Assembly: GCA_005281725.1 (NCBI GenBank)
Contig: SSBO01000013.1
Span: 2,054,599-2,118,598 of the forward strand
Length of the DNA stretch: 64,000 bases
Origin: Wuchereria bancrofti
Lineage: Eukaryota > Nematoda > Chromadorea > Rhabditida > Onchocercidae
Direction of reading: 5' to 3'
In this document: piece by piece, positions 1-14,600 of the stretch
How positions within the stretch are numbered: position 1 is the stretch's first letter
How the letters are laid out: every line of letters begins with the position of its first letter
The notes under the pieces: generated by a model
The model's input: the letters and a program-made list of their open reading frames with translations, nothing else
What the model was told of the DNA's origin: nothing
Database searches by the model: none
Made by a program: the position numbers and the translations under genes

Positions 1-401
1 CTTTTAATAATGAAACTTTTGAACAGCCAATGATGTAATAATTTTCCACTCCTACATTATTTGTCAAATTAATTACTAATCAATTAAATATGTTACTCAA
101 AAGGGAAAAAGTAATAATTTTTTATATAAGCAAGCAAAAAGCAAAGGAAAATTTTAAAAAAAAAAGAGAAATCAATAAAAAGTTTGCATATTAGCTCAAA
201 AATATAATTTAAGAATTGTCTTCTCTTTTTTTTAACATATAAATATATAAATGCTTGAAAAATTATTATTCATTAAGCATTTTATATATTCCAAATTTTA
301 AATTTACATATTATAACATGTTTTCATATTATTTCAAACAATATTACGTGGCAGAGACATATGATAAGACGTGTTAGAGACATTATAATAATATCAAATA
401 G

Positions 402-2748
402 TTATTTCGAACCCGTATTAGCCAAATGATGTTGACTGGATATAGTAGCATCAGATGATGGTTGTTCCAATGAATCATCCCATCTTTCATTATTACCTCT
501 TGATAATTTCAATTCGTCATTAATCTGTGGTAAGCATTCCGTACCTATGTGCATAAATTCATTTGACTCATCCAAATTGTAGGTGTGATGCAATTCATTA
601 CCATCTATAAGCATTTAATTTAAAAAATTTCATGCTTATAAGCCATAAAATAGTAAGCATTCATTTGTTATAGATAATACTAAGGAAATAAGCATATTTT
701 ATTATTTGTTAGTTATTTTGCTCGGTCAATAAGGCAAGCAAAAAAGAAAAGGAAAAAGAAATAGTACCAATTTATAACAATTTAATTGACCATTTTTATT
801 TATACATGCATTCAAAAAGCTCGAAGATTAATTAACTTTATTCTTAATAATAATAATAATTTAATAGAAATATTGGTACTTAATAATAATAAGAATAATA
901 ATAATTGGTAATTAATAATAATAAATAATAATCAATAATAAAAACAAATAAATAAATAAATAATAATGATAATAATAATTAATAATAACAAATAAATAAA
1001 TAAAGAAAGAAATAAATAGATAATAATGATGATAATTAATAATAATAGTAATAATAACAACAATTATAGTTAATAATAATAATGGATAATAATAATAAAT
1101 GGTAACCATAATAAACAATTAAACTGAAAAAAGAAATTAACCTTTGTCATGGTCATCGTGTCCATCAAGTATATCCTGGTCAATGATACCACTTGCAGGT
1201 AGCCGTAATGCTTCATCTTCCGTATACACAGCTCTGTAGATAATCAATAGATTTAATTACTTTAAAAATTCATATAAATGTAATGGAAAGTCAAAAAGAG
1301 AAAAGAAAAATCATTTGTTATCTTACATAATTTTAACATATGTAATCCTTTAAAGTAAAGCATTAGTTGGTCTCAATTTATGGTAAAAACATTTATCACA
1401 GTTTGAATTAATGAATGTTTAATTATTAGCAATAAAAATAATTGAATTATTAATTGTAATGATGAAATAATTAAATTAAGTGCCATTTAATTGTATAGGC
1501 GAGAAACCTTATAAAAAATTTAAGACCAGCAAAATCGATATCACCAATCGCAACTTCAAGTATACCATGGGTAGTGGTAGTGGTAGCATTATGTGATGAA
1601 GCCTTAAGAGTTGGCTCAATATATGTTTTAAAAAAGCCTGGGGCTCGTTGTCTTAGGATACATTGATGTGCAGGGAGTTTCTTACCATCTGCTGCAACCA
1701 ATAAAATGTCTGCATGCTCAACATTCCCAATCTATAATTATAATACAAGGTTAAAGTTCATACAAAGGAAATATTAATCAAAGAAAGAAACTAATATATA
1801 TATAACATTTTAAAATTATAATACAAGATTAAACTTCATATAAAGGAAATATCAATCAAAGAAAGAAACTAATATATTTAATATTTTGAAAGTAGTAATA
1901 GTATTTTTAAAAATATTAAATAAAAATAAGGGACTGATGAAGTATATTGTAAACTTAAAATAAGCGTAACTTTACTCCTTAATGACAGATTAATGCTAAT
2001 TTGAAATTGTTATAATTATTTTTGAAAATATTAAATAAAAAATGAAGATTACATTTATTATTTTTTGAAAATACTAAATAAAAAATGGAGATTACCTATT
2101 AATTATTTTTGCAAATACTAAATTAAAATAAGGAATTGATGAAGTATATAAGTATGTCACACTTAATAATAGATTAACCTTTGTGATAAAATGCTAAAAT
2201 TAATTCTTCTACAAACCTTGATGACAAATTTAGGATTGCGGTAACGAAGAAACCAACTAGTATGAAATGGAAGCATTATTTAATTGTAACGAACGTAAAT
2301 TTTATTCCTACCATTTCAATCAAATAATAATTGTGATTGAGAGAGATCATTGCAGCTGTACAATTAAAATAGATATTTATCGGTCCATTTTTTTTATAAA
2401 ATAGAATGATTGAAATTTAAAAAGTATATTTGGGAAAATTGATAAAAAAATTAAAATCTATCAAATTTTAAGCTATTTCAAATAAATTTAGTATTATTAT
2501 TACAAATAATAAGTTCGTTTAGTAATTTACAAAATAGTATATGGTATTACTATGCGGCGGAAATGATGCTATTGTAAAAAATAACATTTTTCGTTGTTTT
2601 TTTTTTTATTTTTTTAGCAGAAGAATGTTACATAATTTTATTAACATACCAATGTAGCCATATTTGTGCGCAACTGTTTGGCAAATTCAATTTGAAAATA
2701 TTGACGTTGTGCTTCATATTCCTTCCATAGCGCAGCCGTACAGCGCAT
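402..2748 (-). CDS. BTB/POZ domain protein, short, 4 exons
   Basis: Exons read on the minus strand: 2748-2650, 1731-1508, 1233-1142 and 604-402. All junctions are GT-AG and phases match, giving 205 aa. Residues 1-33 are a charged, possibly helical lead. Residues about 34-115 look like a BTB fold: [20 protein letters not shown] matches the usual 'D-hhh-x-G-x-x-hxAHxxhL' start, followed by RAPGFFK and the [12 protein letters not shown] end of the core. The remaining ~90 residues are acidic and Ser/Asn-rich with no domain I recognise, and the stop is at 402-404. BTB domains mediate dimerisation and often recruit Cullin-3; which applies here is unknown. The spacing resembles BTBD8-like BTB proteins, but that is only an impression. 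The ATG at 2746-2748 directly follows an AG, so it may be a trans-spliced start or an internal exon of a longer gene. Confidence 0.72.
840..1110. repeat. AAT/ATAA-rich low-complexity tract
   Basis: Imperfect trinucleotide and tetranucleotide AAT/AATA repeats fill the intron between the third and fourth exons of the BTB gene. The apparent open frame here (Y/I-rich on the minus strand) is only a by-product of the repeat. Confidence 0.85.
1736..1876. repeat. Two-copy direct repeat, period 78 bp
   Basis: About 63 bp beginning AATTATAATACAAG occurs at 1736-1798 and again at 1814-1876 with a few substitutions. It lies in the first intron of the BTB gene. Shorter related duplications of an AAATAAAAAATGRAGATTAC motif follow at about 2030-2100. 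Confidence 0.75.
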
Positions 2749-5700
2749 CTGTCATTCAGTAAAACAGATGTTGCACAAATATTACAGATTATTTGCTTGG
2801 AATAGTTTGATAATAGTGAATTGCTATACTAGTGGTAGTTATTATTAATTCAAAATAAATTATTTCCATAAATGAATGTAAGAGGCGTACTAATCAGTGA
2901 ATCATTTGTAATTATTAATGTTAATAATAATAATTAATTGATGAATTGGAAAAAAACCATAAAAATGTTATCCATGATTTGTAGAATACTTTTTTTATGG
3001 CATCAAATTGTAATTAATAAAATTTAGGCTAATTTTAATGGATTTTTAATATAAACAACAGTGGGCTAATGAGATTGCATGAAGAAGTATAGGCTAATGT
3101 TTTTAAGGTGATTAAGCATAGTTAGTGCAAAAGATGATACATTAAACACAATTTTTTTTCAAAATTTTTACTATTATTATTATTATTATTGTTAATTATC
3201 GTTTATTACTATTATTAGTTATCTATTATTATTTATTATTATTGTTGTCATTATTTATTATTATTGTTATTAGTATTATTATCATTATTATTATTGTTTA
3301 TAATTATTACTGTAATTAATTATTATTATTATTATTATTATTAAATGGTCGATGAAAATATCTTCTTTTCTCTTTTCTTTTACATCCACGAAATTCTGCG
3401 TTTCTATAAGTAAAATTTTTTTTAAAAGTTTTCGATTCATCTTTTATAGTAGTTATTCATTGTGAAATACTGCATAAATGTGATAAATGAAATGATAAAA
3501 GATGAAAAATTAAAAAAATCAGTTGAAAAAAGATTAACGATACAGTGATGAAATCATTAATTTATGGAAAAGAAAAAATTAAAATTAATAAGATGAAATT
3601 TCAAAATGGCAGCAAGCAATGTTATTCAAATGCTCACAAAAATGTTTTCCGTTATTTTAACTTCTTTAATTTTCTATTTCTTTCATTTCATAGGAAAAAT
3701 AAAATGAATGTGAATGATAATTTTTAAAATGAATAATTTCTTAATTTTCAAAATAAATATTTTTTTTTGTTATTGTATGAAAATTTAAAAAACAAAAAAA
3801 AAATGCGAATAAGTGGGTAAATAGCTAACAGTTAATTTTATGCTAAATCTAAATCTTTTTTCTTTTTTTCAGATAAAAAGAAATGTTCATTTTCTATTTG
3901 ATTATTTTATTCAAAAAATTTTTATATACAATCAGAAACTCTAAAATTTAAAATCAAATTAAGCAAATATTTCTTATCGATTTTTTTTGCTTTCAAATAT
4001 TTAATATGATAGAAATTTTAGTGAAACATTCTAGCACATTTTGCAACTGCAGATGGAAATATCTTCTAATTCATTCATTAGTTTATCGATTAGCACAAAT
4101 CAATTTGTCGGTGTTAGCAACTTAGCATAATGAAATGCAATAATATTTTATGCTGCATAAGAAATTAATGAATTTATTTAAATTTCGAATAATTTTATCA
4201 ATTAATTAAATGGAAATGATAAGTCTTACAAATCATTTAAATACCGCTGTCTTCCATCTAATTTTTGAAATTTCAATGCATTTCAAAAAAAAGAAAACAT
4301 TTTGAAAGCTAACAGAATAAAAAAAGAAAAAAAGAAGCAGTAATTTCATTCGTTTCACTTTACACAATAGCAAATTAATGAATGTATTAGAATTAAGACG
4401 GAATAGAGCTTATTTAAAGAAAAAAAAACAAAAAAACAATTTAAAAATTAAAATAGTAATTTAGCAATGAAACTAATATTTAGTTATTAATGATTAAAAT
4501 GTGGGAAATATTTTCATATATAGCATAGTAAAAATAGTTTAATTTATATAAACTATTCAAAAATATATGAAAGGTAGTAATTATCGTACTGGATAAACGG
4601 TGAATGACTCTTTCGACTGATTCAAAGTAAATGAAGTTAAGTGAAATGATGGCATTTTAAATTAGTTATTTCATTGATGTTAACAACAATAAATGAATAA
4701 CGACATCAATTTGGAATAGTAAAAGATCAATAATATACATTTGTTTACCTATTTAGGAAGGATTAGTTTGTTTGTTTGCTTTTTTTTTTATTTATAATAC
4801 CTACTTGGATAATAATTAATTTTTCTTTAAAAAAAAAACTTTAAATTATGTTATAAAAAGTAATTTAGAGAAAAAAAGTTATAAAAAGTAATTTTTTTTT
4901 TCATTTGATAAATGATTCAGTAAAATTTATCTTAAATGATTTTATAGCTATGCTATGTGAATTTGAACATGTCAACATCATCGACAAGTCATTCAGTGAT
5001 AACTTTATAAGTATTAAGGTTTAAGTGATTGATAATCAAATAGCTAACAGTGATTAAAACAACAACAATAACAATAAAAAAGTAGTAAAATTATGAAAAA
5101 ATTAATTATTGAAAATGAAACTGAATTTAGTTTAATTTTTATTTAGCATTAAATTTATTAAAATTTACTTGGAAAAAAAAATTATTCATCAATAATTTCA
5201 TTTGCTAAAGTTATACAAAAAAGTAAAAGGAAGAGAGAGGGAGGGAAAGAGAAAAAGAGGGAGATTAAAAATAAAAGTATTGGATAATGATATAAAAGTA
5301 TAGTAAAATGATGGACAAAAGAATTACTTTTGATGAGGCGCATTTGACGGAAAGATATTGTTAGCAATATCAAAATGACAGTTTCAGCTAACCAAGCACT
5401 TTATAAAGGAGCTAAATGAATGAATGAATTCGATGTGAAAATTGAAAATTGTGAGAAAAGAGAGAAAGAGAATGAGAGAGCGAGGAAGGGAGACGGAGGG
5501 AGAGGGAAAAGAAGGGAAAGAGAGAAAGATTGCAATGCGACAATGATAATCTGTGAAGCAAAGTGTCTTTCTTGGCCATAAATAAAGAGAGTAATGGAAA
5601 GTGATGACGTAAACAAGGCCATATAGCACATAGCCTAGTGTTGTTGAATCAATGCTAGCTAAACATGTTAAGCTTTAGCTATAGTTGGAAGAAAGGAAAA

Positions 5701-8609
5701 ATGAAAGGGTAGGAGAAAGAGGGACAGGGAGAGAGAAAGAATGAATGTGATATAGAATGAATATTGTTTTAAAACTTTTAGCTAACATTGATTCAAATAA
5801 TAGCTAATATAGTAAAACAAAATTCTAAAACAAAAGTATATTCTAACACTAAAATACTTAATTTCTAGTATATCTGATATTTTAATATGCTAAAATAAAT
5901 TACATCAGAAAATTATCATAAATGAAATGATAAGTAATGACATATGACGACAAATTGTAGAGTAATTAAGCAGAAGAAAAAAAAAGGAGAGAGAGGTAAT
6001 AATGCAAATAAGAACTGATTATAATAGTTAATACTTACTGCAAAAATTGAAATTTACTACTACCAATTTTTCTTTTTTTTTGTTTTTTGGCAAACCAAAT
6101 TAATTAAAAATAACAAGTATTAATTATCGCATCAACAAAGCATCAATAAATTTTAGCTCATGGATTGAATTGATTGATTTTTATTTTATAAGTTAGGAGT
6201 AACCTTTTTTTTGGGAAAATATTGTTAAAAAAACTAGATAACAATAAAATTACATTGCTGAAAATATCTGATATCGAAGACATAATGTCTTAATTTTTGA
6301 TTCTTTTTAATTTTGATTTATAATATATTCATTTCATCTTAAAAACGCTGCAATCTTAAAGTAGAAATTGAATAAAAAAAGACAAAGGAAGAAAACATTT
6401 TCTTTATTCTTTTAATAATCATTTTAATCATTAATACTGAATAGATACTATAATTTCTAAATTTCAATCAATATTTTCTTTTTTCCAACAATTTATTATC
6501 TTTATTATTAATATTAAAAACTTCAATATATATATATATATTGAAGAGACAATTAAATATCTGTGAAAAAAAAATTGCTGAATTCAATAAAGTTTATTTA
6601 AAAGAATTAAATTTCTTGAATATTTTTATGAGCATAATGCTAGTAAAGTATTGGAAAAAAACGACCATCAGAAAATATTCAACTCCCAATAGTCCCAAAC
6701 TAAAACATACATTTTTCTTGTCTTTCAACTACCAAACTTTGCTAAAAACTTTAAGCTATATTTAAATAAATATTTTCATCTTACTGTTCCTGAAATATGC
6801 AGCTTTTTATCACTGAAAAGAAAGACTAATAATAATAATTGTGTTTTTGTATAAGTTAAATTAGAGGGATGAACGAAACAAATTATTAAAAAAAGAAAAT
6901 GGAGTTTAATTTGTAATGATATAAAAATAAAAGAAATTGAATGAATGAGAAATTTTGAGAAAGTAAACAATTAATCAATTGTTGCACAAAATGATTAACG
7001 TATAATATGATATTGTTGCAATTTTAACATTTAATAAGATTTAACATTTAATAATTAATCAACGAGCATTATCCTTTTATTACTATTCGAATAATATTTG
7101 ATAAATTCCAGAAAAAAAGAAAGAAAAACATAGTTTGTGGCTAAATTATAAACTTGATAAAGTTTTACTAATTAGAGCGCACCTTCGTTAAAATATTTTT
7201 AACTCTGTTATTTTTAAAATAAATTTAAAAGCTAATAATCTTTATTAAAATAAAATAAACAGCTAATAATCTTTCTTAAAATAAAATAAACAGTTAACAA
7301 TCTTTTTTAAAATAAAGATAACAGTTAATAATCATAGTTATGTCTTAGCGTATCTTTGTTAAAATAAAGTTTTCTAAATTAAATTAAAAAAAATAATTTC
7401 TTAAAGTTTAAAGCATTAAGCGTAAGATGTTAACAATTAATAAAATTTTTGATATTAGTAAGATATATTACAAAAAACTAAAAAAAAAATGCTGCTTTCT
7501 CCATTTCTACACAAAATAATATAAAAATTTTGCAATGATTAAATATGGCAGAACTAGGTTATGCTAACCAGTGATGTAATTTAGTTAAATTATGAGTCTA
7601 AAAATTGCTTAGCAATATGTAGTCAGTTTCGCAGACAGAGAATTTTGAGGCAAAAAAAAGCTGTTGAAGGCCTATCATTGTTTTGTTGTAAAAATGATCG
7701 ATAAGGATCAGAAGCTTTGCTTGATCTCTTTTGGCTATTTAAGCAGTTGATTCTTTCTTTTCAAAAATCTATTGTTTGCAGTTATCTTTCCTTTCATTTT
7801 ATAGAATTTTTTTCTTTTTTAGAAAACTTCGGCAATATAATACAAAACCTTGTTATGAAAGATAAAAAACAAATCATCTTTTTCAAATAATAAATAATCA
7901 AAAGGCAAATACAATATAGACTGATGAATAATTTGCACTAATATTTTCCTCTCATGAATAAAAAATTTTATTTAATTAAAACTTCATTATTATTCAGCTT
8001 TTAATGTTTATATTTGAGACTGATGGTATAGGTCACAGAATTAGTGCCACTAGAATTTACACGATGGTGAAATCTCAAAATACCAATGAATAAATTCGAT
8101 CCGATACATATATGTAATTTTTATTGCAAAGCGCTGGATTGATGCAAACATAGAAAACTATGGCATACAATTGCAAAACAATGGAGGAAAAAAATCCATA
8201 CAAATGTGTAAAACGTGATATATTTTTTTTATCAGCGTATAATTTAGCCAGTTTATTTAGAATACTCACGAAAAGTATCTCTGGAAGTAAAAGTCACAAT
8301 AACAAAAATGCACGAAACTTGACAACAAAAAAACTTAATATGTAAATCATAAACCATTTTTGATAATGTAATTTGATACGAAACCAATCAAAAAAAAACG
8401 ATTTGTTGATCCCTATGCATTTACATTATAGACTCTTTTGGAATGTAATCTACTAATTAATGAAATCTGTACTACAAAAGACACGCAAAACTATTTCTAA
8501 AAGTGAAAAAATGACAAAAAGCGTGCTGCATTTAAAGCTTAAAAATGACATCCTAAATAATAGAAATCAAATCTGTAAAATAGTGTCTTATGAAAAAGGG
8601 AATACAAGG
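2749..8609. other. Intergenic DNA, no gene seen
   Basis: Very AT-rich DNA between the BTB gene and the 3' end of ATP-citrate lyase. It holds ATT trinucleotide tracts (about 3167-3342), three purine-rich GA blocks on the plus strand (about 5225-5270, 5455-5530 and 5690-5745), a short TA run (about 6527-6541) and a 31-bp tandem repeat at 7230. The small open frames carry no conserved motif and have repeat-like composition. An AATAAA on the minus strand near 8250 could serve ATP-citrate lyase. Confidence 0.6.
7230..7336. repeat. 31-bp tandem repeat, about 3.5 copies
   Basis: Units at 7230-7260, 7261-7291 and 7292-7322, plus a partial unit to 7336. Each starts AGYTAAYAATCTTT and ends in an AAAATAAARATAAC-like stretch. 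Copies are adjacent with no unique spacers, so this is a minisatellite and not a CRISPR array. Confidence 0.85.
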
Positions 8610-11600
8610 TCATACATTCAAATCACTACTGAATTCTCTTTCGGGCAAAATATATGTGATGTCATCCCATGGATGTCGATAAAGTCCTTGTTTGAGCCTT
8701 CTTTGATCCAAGTAATGCCCTAAATAATTTAGTACATTTGAATTCATAGCATGCTACTACTGTTCACCAGTAAATGACTGAAAGAATACGATATACGGTA
8801 CTGCCCGACATGTCACTACATACTGATATCAAAAAGTAAAAGTAGTCTTTCACAAACACATAAAAAGTCCCCATATTCTTATGAGAAGACACACCAATAA
8901 ATCCAATACTTCGTCCCAAAACAAAAAGTCCATTTATAGCCCCAATTTCGATGATTTCTCGCGCTTCTTCGGGCATAAACATTCCGGAACAGCGAAGTAT
9001 ATCCACAAAAATAACACCGATTGCTCCATCAACGTTCAGTATTAAATTTGCTTTCTAGAAAAATTAAAAATCAAGATCACTTCTAATTTTCGGTATTAAC
9101 ATGTTGATATTTAAAATATACCTTCGATGTAGTAATCTTCTCCACTTTTAACGCATATTCTAATAACGGAGTTTTTTGTTTAAATTTTTCTCGGTCCAGA
9201 ACAAAATCTTTCAATATTTCGATACGTTTGTCTGGGTTATTAATCTGTAAATTTATATATGATAGTGGCATATGAACTGTAATATTATACTTGGTATGTC
9301 ATTTAGCATGTCCACAGTTAAATTAAGAAAGAACTAACCGACTTGACACGATGTCCAATTCCCATTATGTGTTCACCAGCAAGCCGTTGTTTATTAACAA
9401 ATTGCATAGGACTTAGTCCCTTATCAAATGCTTCACTGAACTGTCGTGCTGCACCATCTAGGGCACCTCCAAACCGATCACCCTATCACAACTTACTTGA
9501 TTAACAGCTTGCAGTCATACTTCATTTAATTTAAATATATTACATTTTAACAATGCAAAGTTAGTTTGTAATATATTAAGTATGACTCATCAGTAGCCTG
9601 ACACAGCTTAGAAGAATTTCAGTCCTGATTGTCAGGTGGAAATGAAGCAATCAATTATTAGCTAAAATGCCTTGCAACGAAATTAATCTCATTGTAATAT
9701 GAAAAAAAAAATACAATTGTTAGCAATCCAGAAACCAAAGATGACACTAAATCTTTCCCTGCTCGAGTACATACAATCGTGTTATGAGCACCGCTTACGG
9801 CAGGTCCATGGTCAGCAGTTATCATTAAACACATTTCAATAAATTTATTTGCATAATCTGGCAGTCGTTTCTGTAACAATCTTCATTCGCATACATAACG
9901 ATTTGTAGAACTTTACAAAGGTAGATCGCAAGAATTAAAAGAAAAAAACAGATGTCACATTCTCCTAAATGATTTTTAGAGCTCACACAAAGAGTAGTAT
10001 ACCTGAAACCAGAGTAGGCTAAGTACACCTCCAATGCCAATATCTTGTTCAAGCACACGTGATATTGGCATACCTGCATAAAGGAGCTCATCACCACGTT
10101 CATCACATATCGATGTCATAAATGATGCCGATTTCCGTATTAAACCTAATTCCTGCAAATCGCATTTCATGAGAAATAGAGCGCAGCACTGGCAAAATCA
10201 AAGGCAGTAGTAATTAGGTAAACTTACTCTTGCCCATGTGTAATCCATGGGTACAGTAGGAGGTAGTTGTTCTTCTTTCAATACAATTACTTCTTTTTGC
10301 AAAAGTTCTTTGTAAATCTGTAATATGAAAAAAATGATGCAGAAAAAGAAGGAAAAAAGGGAATTAATCATCAAGGATTAAGTCAGAGAATCCAAAATAG
10401 ATTCAACAATTACTAACCTTGGCAATTGCGTCACCTAAATCGTCAAAGGAATTAGGCACGTTAGCCCCAGCTTCTTTAAGTGCTAAATTTTTAGCAGTAG
10501 CAGTTTCAGCTTTTGCATTGGCAGATGCACCAGCATGACCAAATTGAATCTGAACTACGAACACGCTTAGCCGAGTAATTGAAAAAGCACAATGGATGAA
10601 AATAATGAAGTAAAAAATGACAAATTATAGCTAATAACCGTAAAACTTATGTTTGACCAAAATTTTATTTCTTCACTGTTGTTGTGCAATATTGCGAATT
10701 TTCCTATATTGATGCTTTTAATTTATATAGAATGAACTATTACATTTATTCAAATAACCTCAAATGTGACGTAGTCTGCACAAGTTCCAATGCACCAAGC
10801 AATAAGAGGTTTTGTCAGGCGTTTCTCTTTTAATGCTTCAACAACCTTGTATTCCTCAACACCACCCAATTCACCAAGCATAACCATCATTTTTACTCTA
10901 TAATATTTTCAAGTAATTCACCGGAGGGATTCTATTTCTAATTTCATTTCTATCAATCAATCAACCAGTAAGGATTCATTATAACCTGTCATCCATCTCA
11001 TATCGTAGAAGATGGTCAGCAAACGTGCTTCCTGGGTATTTGTCACCCCCAATAGCAATTCCTTCATAAACTCCATCGGCATTTTGTGAAATTATGTTAT
11101 TAAGCTCATTTGACATTCCTCCAGAACGTGACACATATGCAACACTATAAATATTAGTTATTAGCTAACGAATTTTTTAATATCAATAAATATCTAAAAA
11201 ATTAAACAGATTACCTTCCCGGTCTATAAAGTTTCAATGATAGTATATTGTCCATCATGCCACCAGTATTACCGATTTTAAAACAACCAGGTTTAATGCC
11301 ACCTACTGTAGCCGGTCCAATCAATGTAACGCCTTTTTCGTTTGCTAACTGAAATATACGACAAATTAAAATCGTTTAGCCTTTCAGTATTATTTGGACT
11401 TGAAGAAACACTGAACAAATGAAATCCTAAATCCTTGCCTTAATCAAATGACGAGTTTGATTTTCGGGCATGCCTTCAGCAATTATTGCAATAACGCGAA
11501 TTTGTGTGAAATCCAAAGCTTCGCGAACTGTTATATAGACAGATCGCAAAGAAGCAAATGTGATAAATACAGAAACATCATGATGCTTATTGAAAGCATC

Positions 11601-14600
11601 CTTCATTGACTTATAAACTGGCACTAGAATTTCCTGCAAAATAGGCATAACTATAAAATTAACGTATCAAAAGTTGCCGCTAAAATGGCCGGAAATAATA
11701 ACAACACTTTTACTTTTAACTATAGGAAGCAGTACAAAGCAAAAAAAAACTTTAACTTACTTTCTGTCCAAAATAATATTTCTGCTTATGATCACCCGTA
11801 AAAGGATATGTTGCTGCAACCACCGATGGTTGTGAGCGACCACAAACGAAATCAAAATCAAGCATACCCTGAAATTTAATGAGAAATCATGCATTACCTT
11901 TTTAAAAAGGGTTGAATTTCTGAAGTACAGTTATTATGTTTACCTGTATAGCCTTTACTTGTTGTCCCCATACAATTGCTTTTGTATCACTTTCAAATAA
12001 ACTGCCTTCCAATTTAATTCCACTATCGTTGGTTTCCATCGGTTCATCTACACTTTCCGCTAGTTTTATAGCCTTTTTTGCCGGTGATGTCATATTTAGG
12101 GATGGTTCTGATTCTATAGCTTTCACAGTCTAAAAAATTATTTTAACATTAAGTACAAATATTGGTGGCTTCTCAACTTTTAAAAACGTCTCTAATATTA
12201 TCCATACTTACATCTGGAAGAAGAAATTGACCAGTAGTTTGTACAGCTAACGGACTATCCGGAGCACGACACAATCCCAACGCTGCTGCTACGATACTCG
12301 TCATATGGGTTTCCGGTCCATATACATGAATTGGTAAGTTTAAGCGTGAACCTAAAAAAATCAACATGTTCCGGTAAATTTCGAAATCATTTGATAAGAA
12401 AAAAAGAATGAAACACAAATGATAGGAGAAATGAATAACAGACCAGTTTCTTTCATTTTTCTTAACCCTTCTTGATAATTTGGTCCCCCTCTCCGTACGT
12501 GTATGATGACCTCATGCTCACGTAGACGTTTCCCATATTCCTCAAGGGCTCTTATAATTCCCTGCAATGAATTAATTTGAGTAAAGTTATTTCCAAGCAA
12601 ACAACGGAAAATGAAATTACAAACTTACTTTAAATGTTTTTGCAACGTTGGTGAAATTAGCAATTGAGCCACCGATAATTAGAATTTTGCCTTTTGGATG
12701 CGGTGAGCCTTCCGTAAGTACACTGAGTATGGTTTTTGCATATTCATAGGTCATTACTTCAGATGGGTCACCAGAATATTCACCGTAATTTGCCAGCTCA
12801 GACATTCCTCCCAGATCGCAAATTGTATCACTGAAAGATAGTTATCGATAGTGGTCAATTGTAACCAAAAATCATTTAGAATATTCGTTTCATGATTAAT
12901 TATATCTCGATACATACGTGTAAACAACAGAAGCACCACCACCAGCTACCATAGTCCAGATACGACCTCGACGATTTAAAATAGTTAATTTCAATGAAGC
13001 ACCAGTTTTCGAATCGAGACCAGCAACGTATTTTTCCTATAAAAATAATCATCAATGCTAAAAGTGTTTTTTAAACTGATCTCGCCCTCTCTTTTATTTA
13101 TATTTAGCATCTTTAGTAACATATTTTTGTTGAGTTTAATTTATAATTACTAGTTATGCATCATCACTATTTAATAGAAAGATTGTAAGCATTGGATTCA
13201 TTACTAATAACTGTTAAAAGCAGTCTATTATAAAAATTGAAAAGTTTACAAATTGTTTTAATAAAAAAGGACCGAGAGCAAAAATGTCATGCTTGAACAG
13301 ATGTCAAACTTGAGTAAGTTTACTGATAGTTTAATATGGAAAGCTAGAAAAATAAAAAGAAGTTTTCTTCTGTCAGAATCGTAGATTTTTTAAAACAAAA
13401 GACAAGCCATGAGGACCTCTGCCATTTTATCTCTTCCAAAAGGAGCAGGAAAATCAATCGGCTCTCCATTTCTGGTCTTCCAATTTTCCGAACAAAGAAA
13501 TAGCGCTGTTTCATCAAGCTTTGCGGCAAGATCAAGTATGTAGATTTTGTTGTTGACCAGAACTGTAATACAATTAATTAGTAACGAAATTCAAGACCAT
13601 GGGTGGTCTAAAAATCTTCCATTCAGGTCCCAAAAACAGAAAAGTTTCTCTTAATAAAGTGCAACCACTAGGAAAATGACAAAAGTTTTTGACAGAAAAA
13701 ACTTCATTATAGGGATTCTTACCAAATGGGTTTATCTCTAAATAAGTGAAGTAATTCTCCTTATACACATGATAGAGAGCTTTTACAAAGGTTTTCAGCA
13801 ACCTGAAAATATAATAAGATGATTAAACGACTAAATTACTGTTAAAAAGAGTTTAAATGCACAAATTATTTAAACTCTACAAATTTATGCATCCAAATCG
13901 AATTGGTTGAAGAAAGTTTAAGCTGTCAGCAACCGTTAAATGATTAATTCCTAAAAATTGGGATGATCAGAAATAATAAAGCGGAAGTGGATAGTTTTCT
14001 TAAAAGATAGATTTAGAAACATATAACTTCACATATAATCTAAAAATAAGGTAGAAACATATAGCTTCACATATAATCTAAAAATAATGTCGCATTGATG
14101 TCTAAAGCTGTTAATAAGGAATCAGTCTTGCGATAGTTACTAAAATCTTTCTTCAAAGGATAAAAATAAGTCTAAAAATTAAAATCAAATACAAAAATTC
14201 AAAATTGTGTATGACATACAATAATTTTTGATTTTCAATTGGACCGATCACTGATTCAAGATCATCATCGGAGATAGAATCACTCTGCTTGTCCAGATCT
14301 ACTGGGATATGCAATTTACGAGCCTTAAATAAATTTCGTAGCGTTCCTTGCTTAATAACTGATCACAGTAGTGAGCTGTTGAGATCCAAACCTTGTCATC
14401 AATGTTTCCAACATCGACCCCACCATGTTCATAAAAGAGAATGACATCATCTTCGCGTCTGCTTATTATAGCGATATACATTTCATCGCTATCTGAATGA
14501 TTACAGAACGGTTCCAAAATGAAATTTTGCAAAGCTCCAACTGTTTTACCAATCTGAAACATCATACCACATGAGTACTACGGAAGATTTGCATATAAAT

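Noticed and set aside
5182..5631. Overlapping minus-strand Leu/Phe/Ser-rich frames
   Set aside because: Explained by GA-rich purine blocks read as TTY/CTY codons; no other evidence.
7230..7336. CRISPR-like array
   Set aside because: Copies are adjacent with no unique spacers, and the genome is clearly animal.
8460..8723. 87-codon plus-strand open frame
   Set aside because: Antisense shadow of the last ACLY exon, whose minus-strand translation matches the conserved C-terminus.
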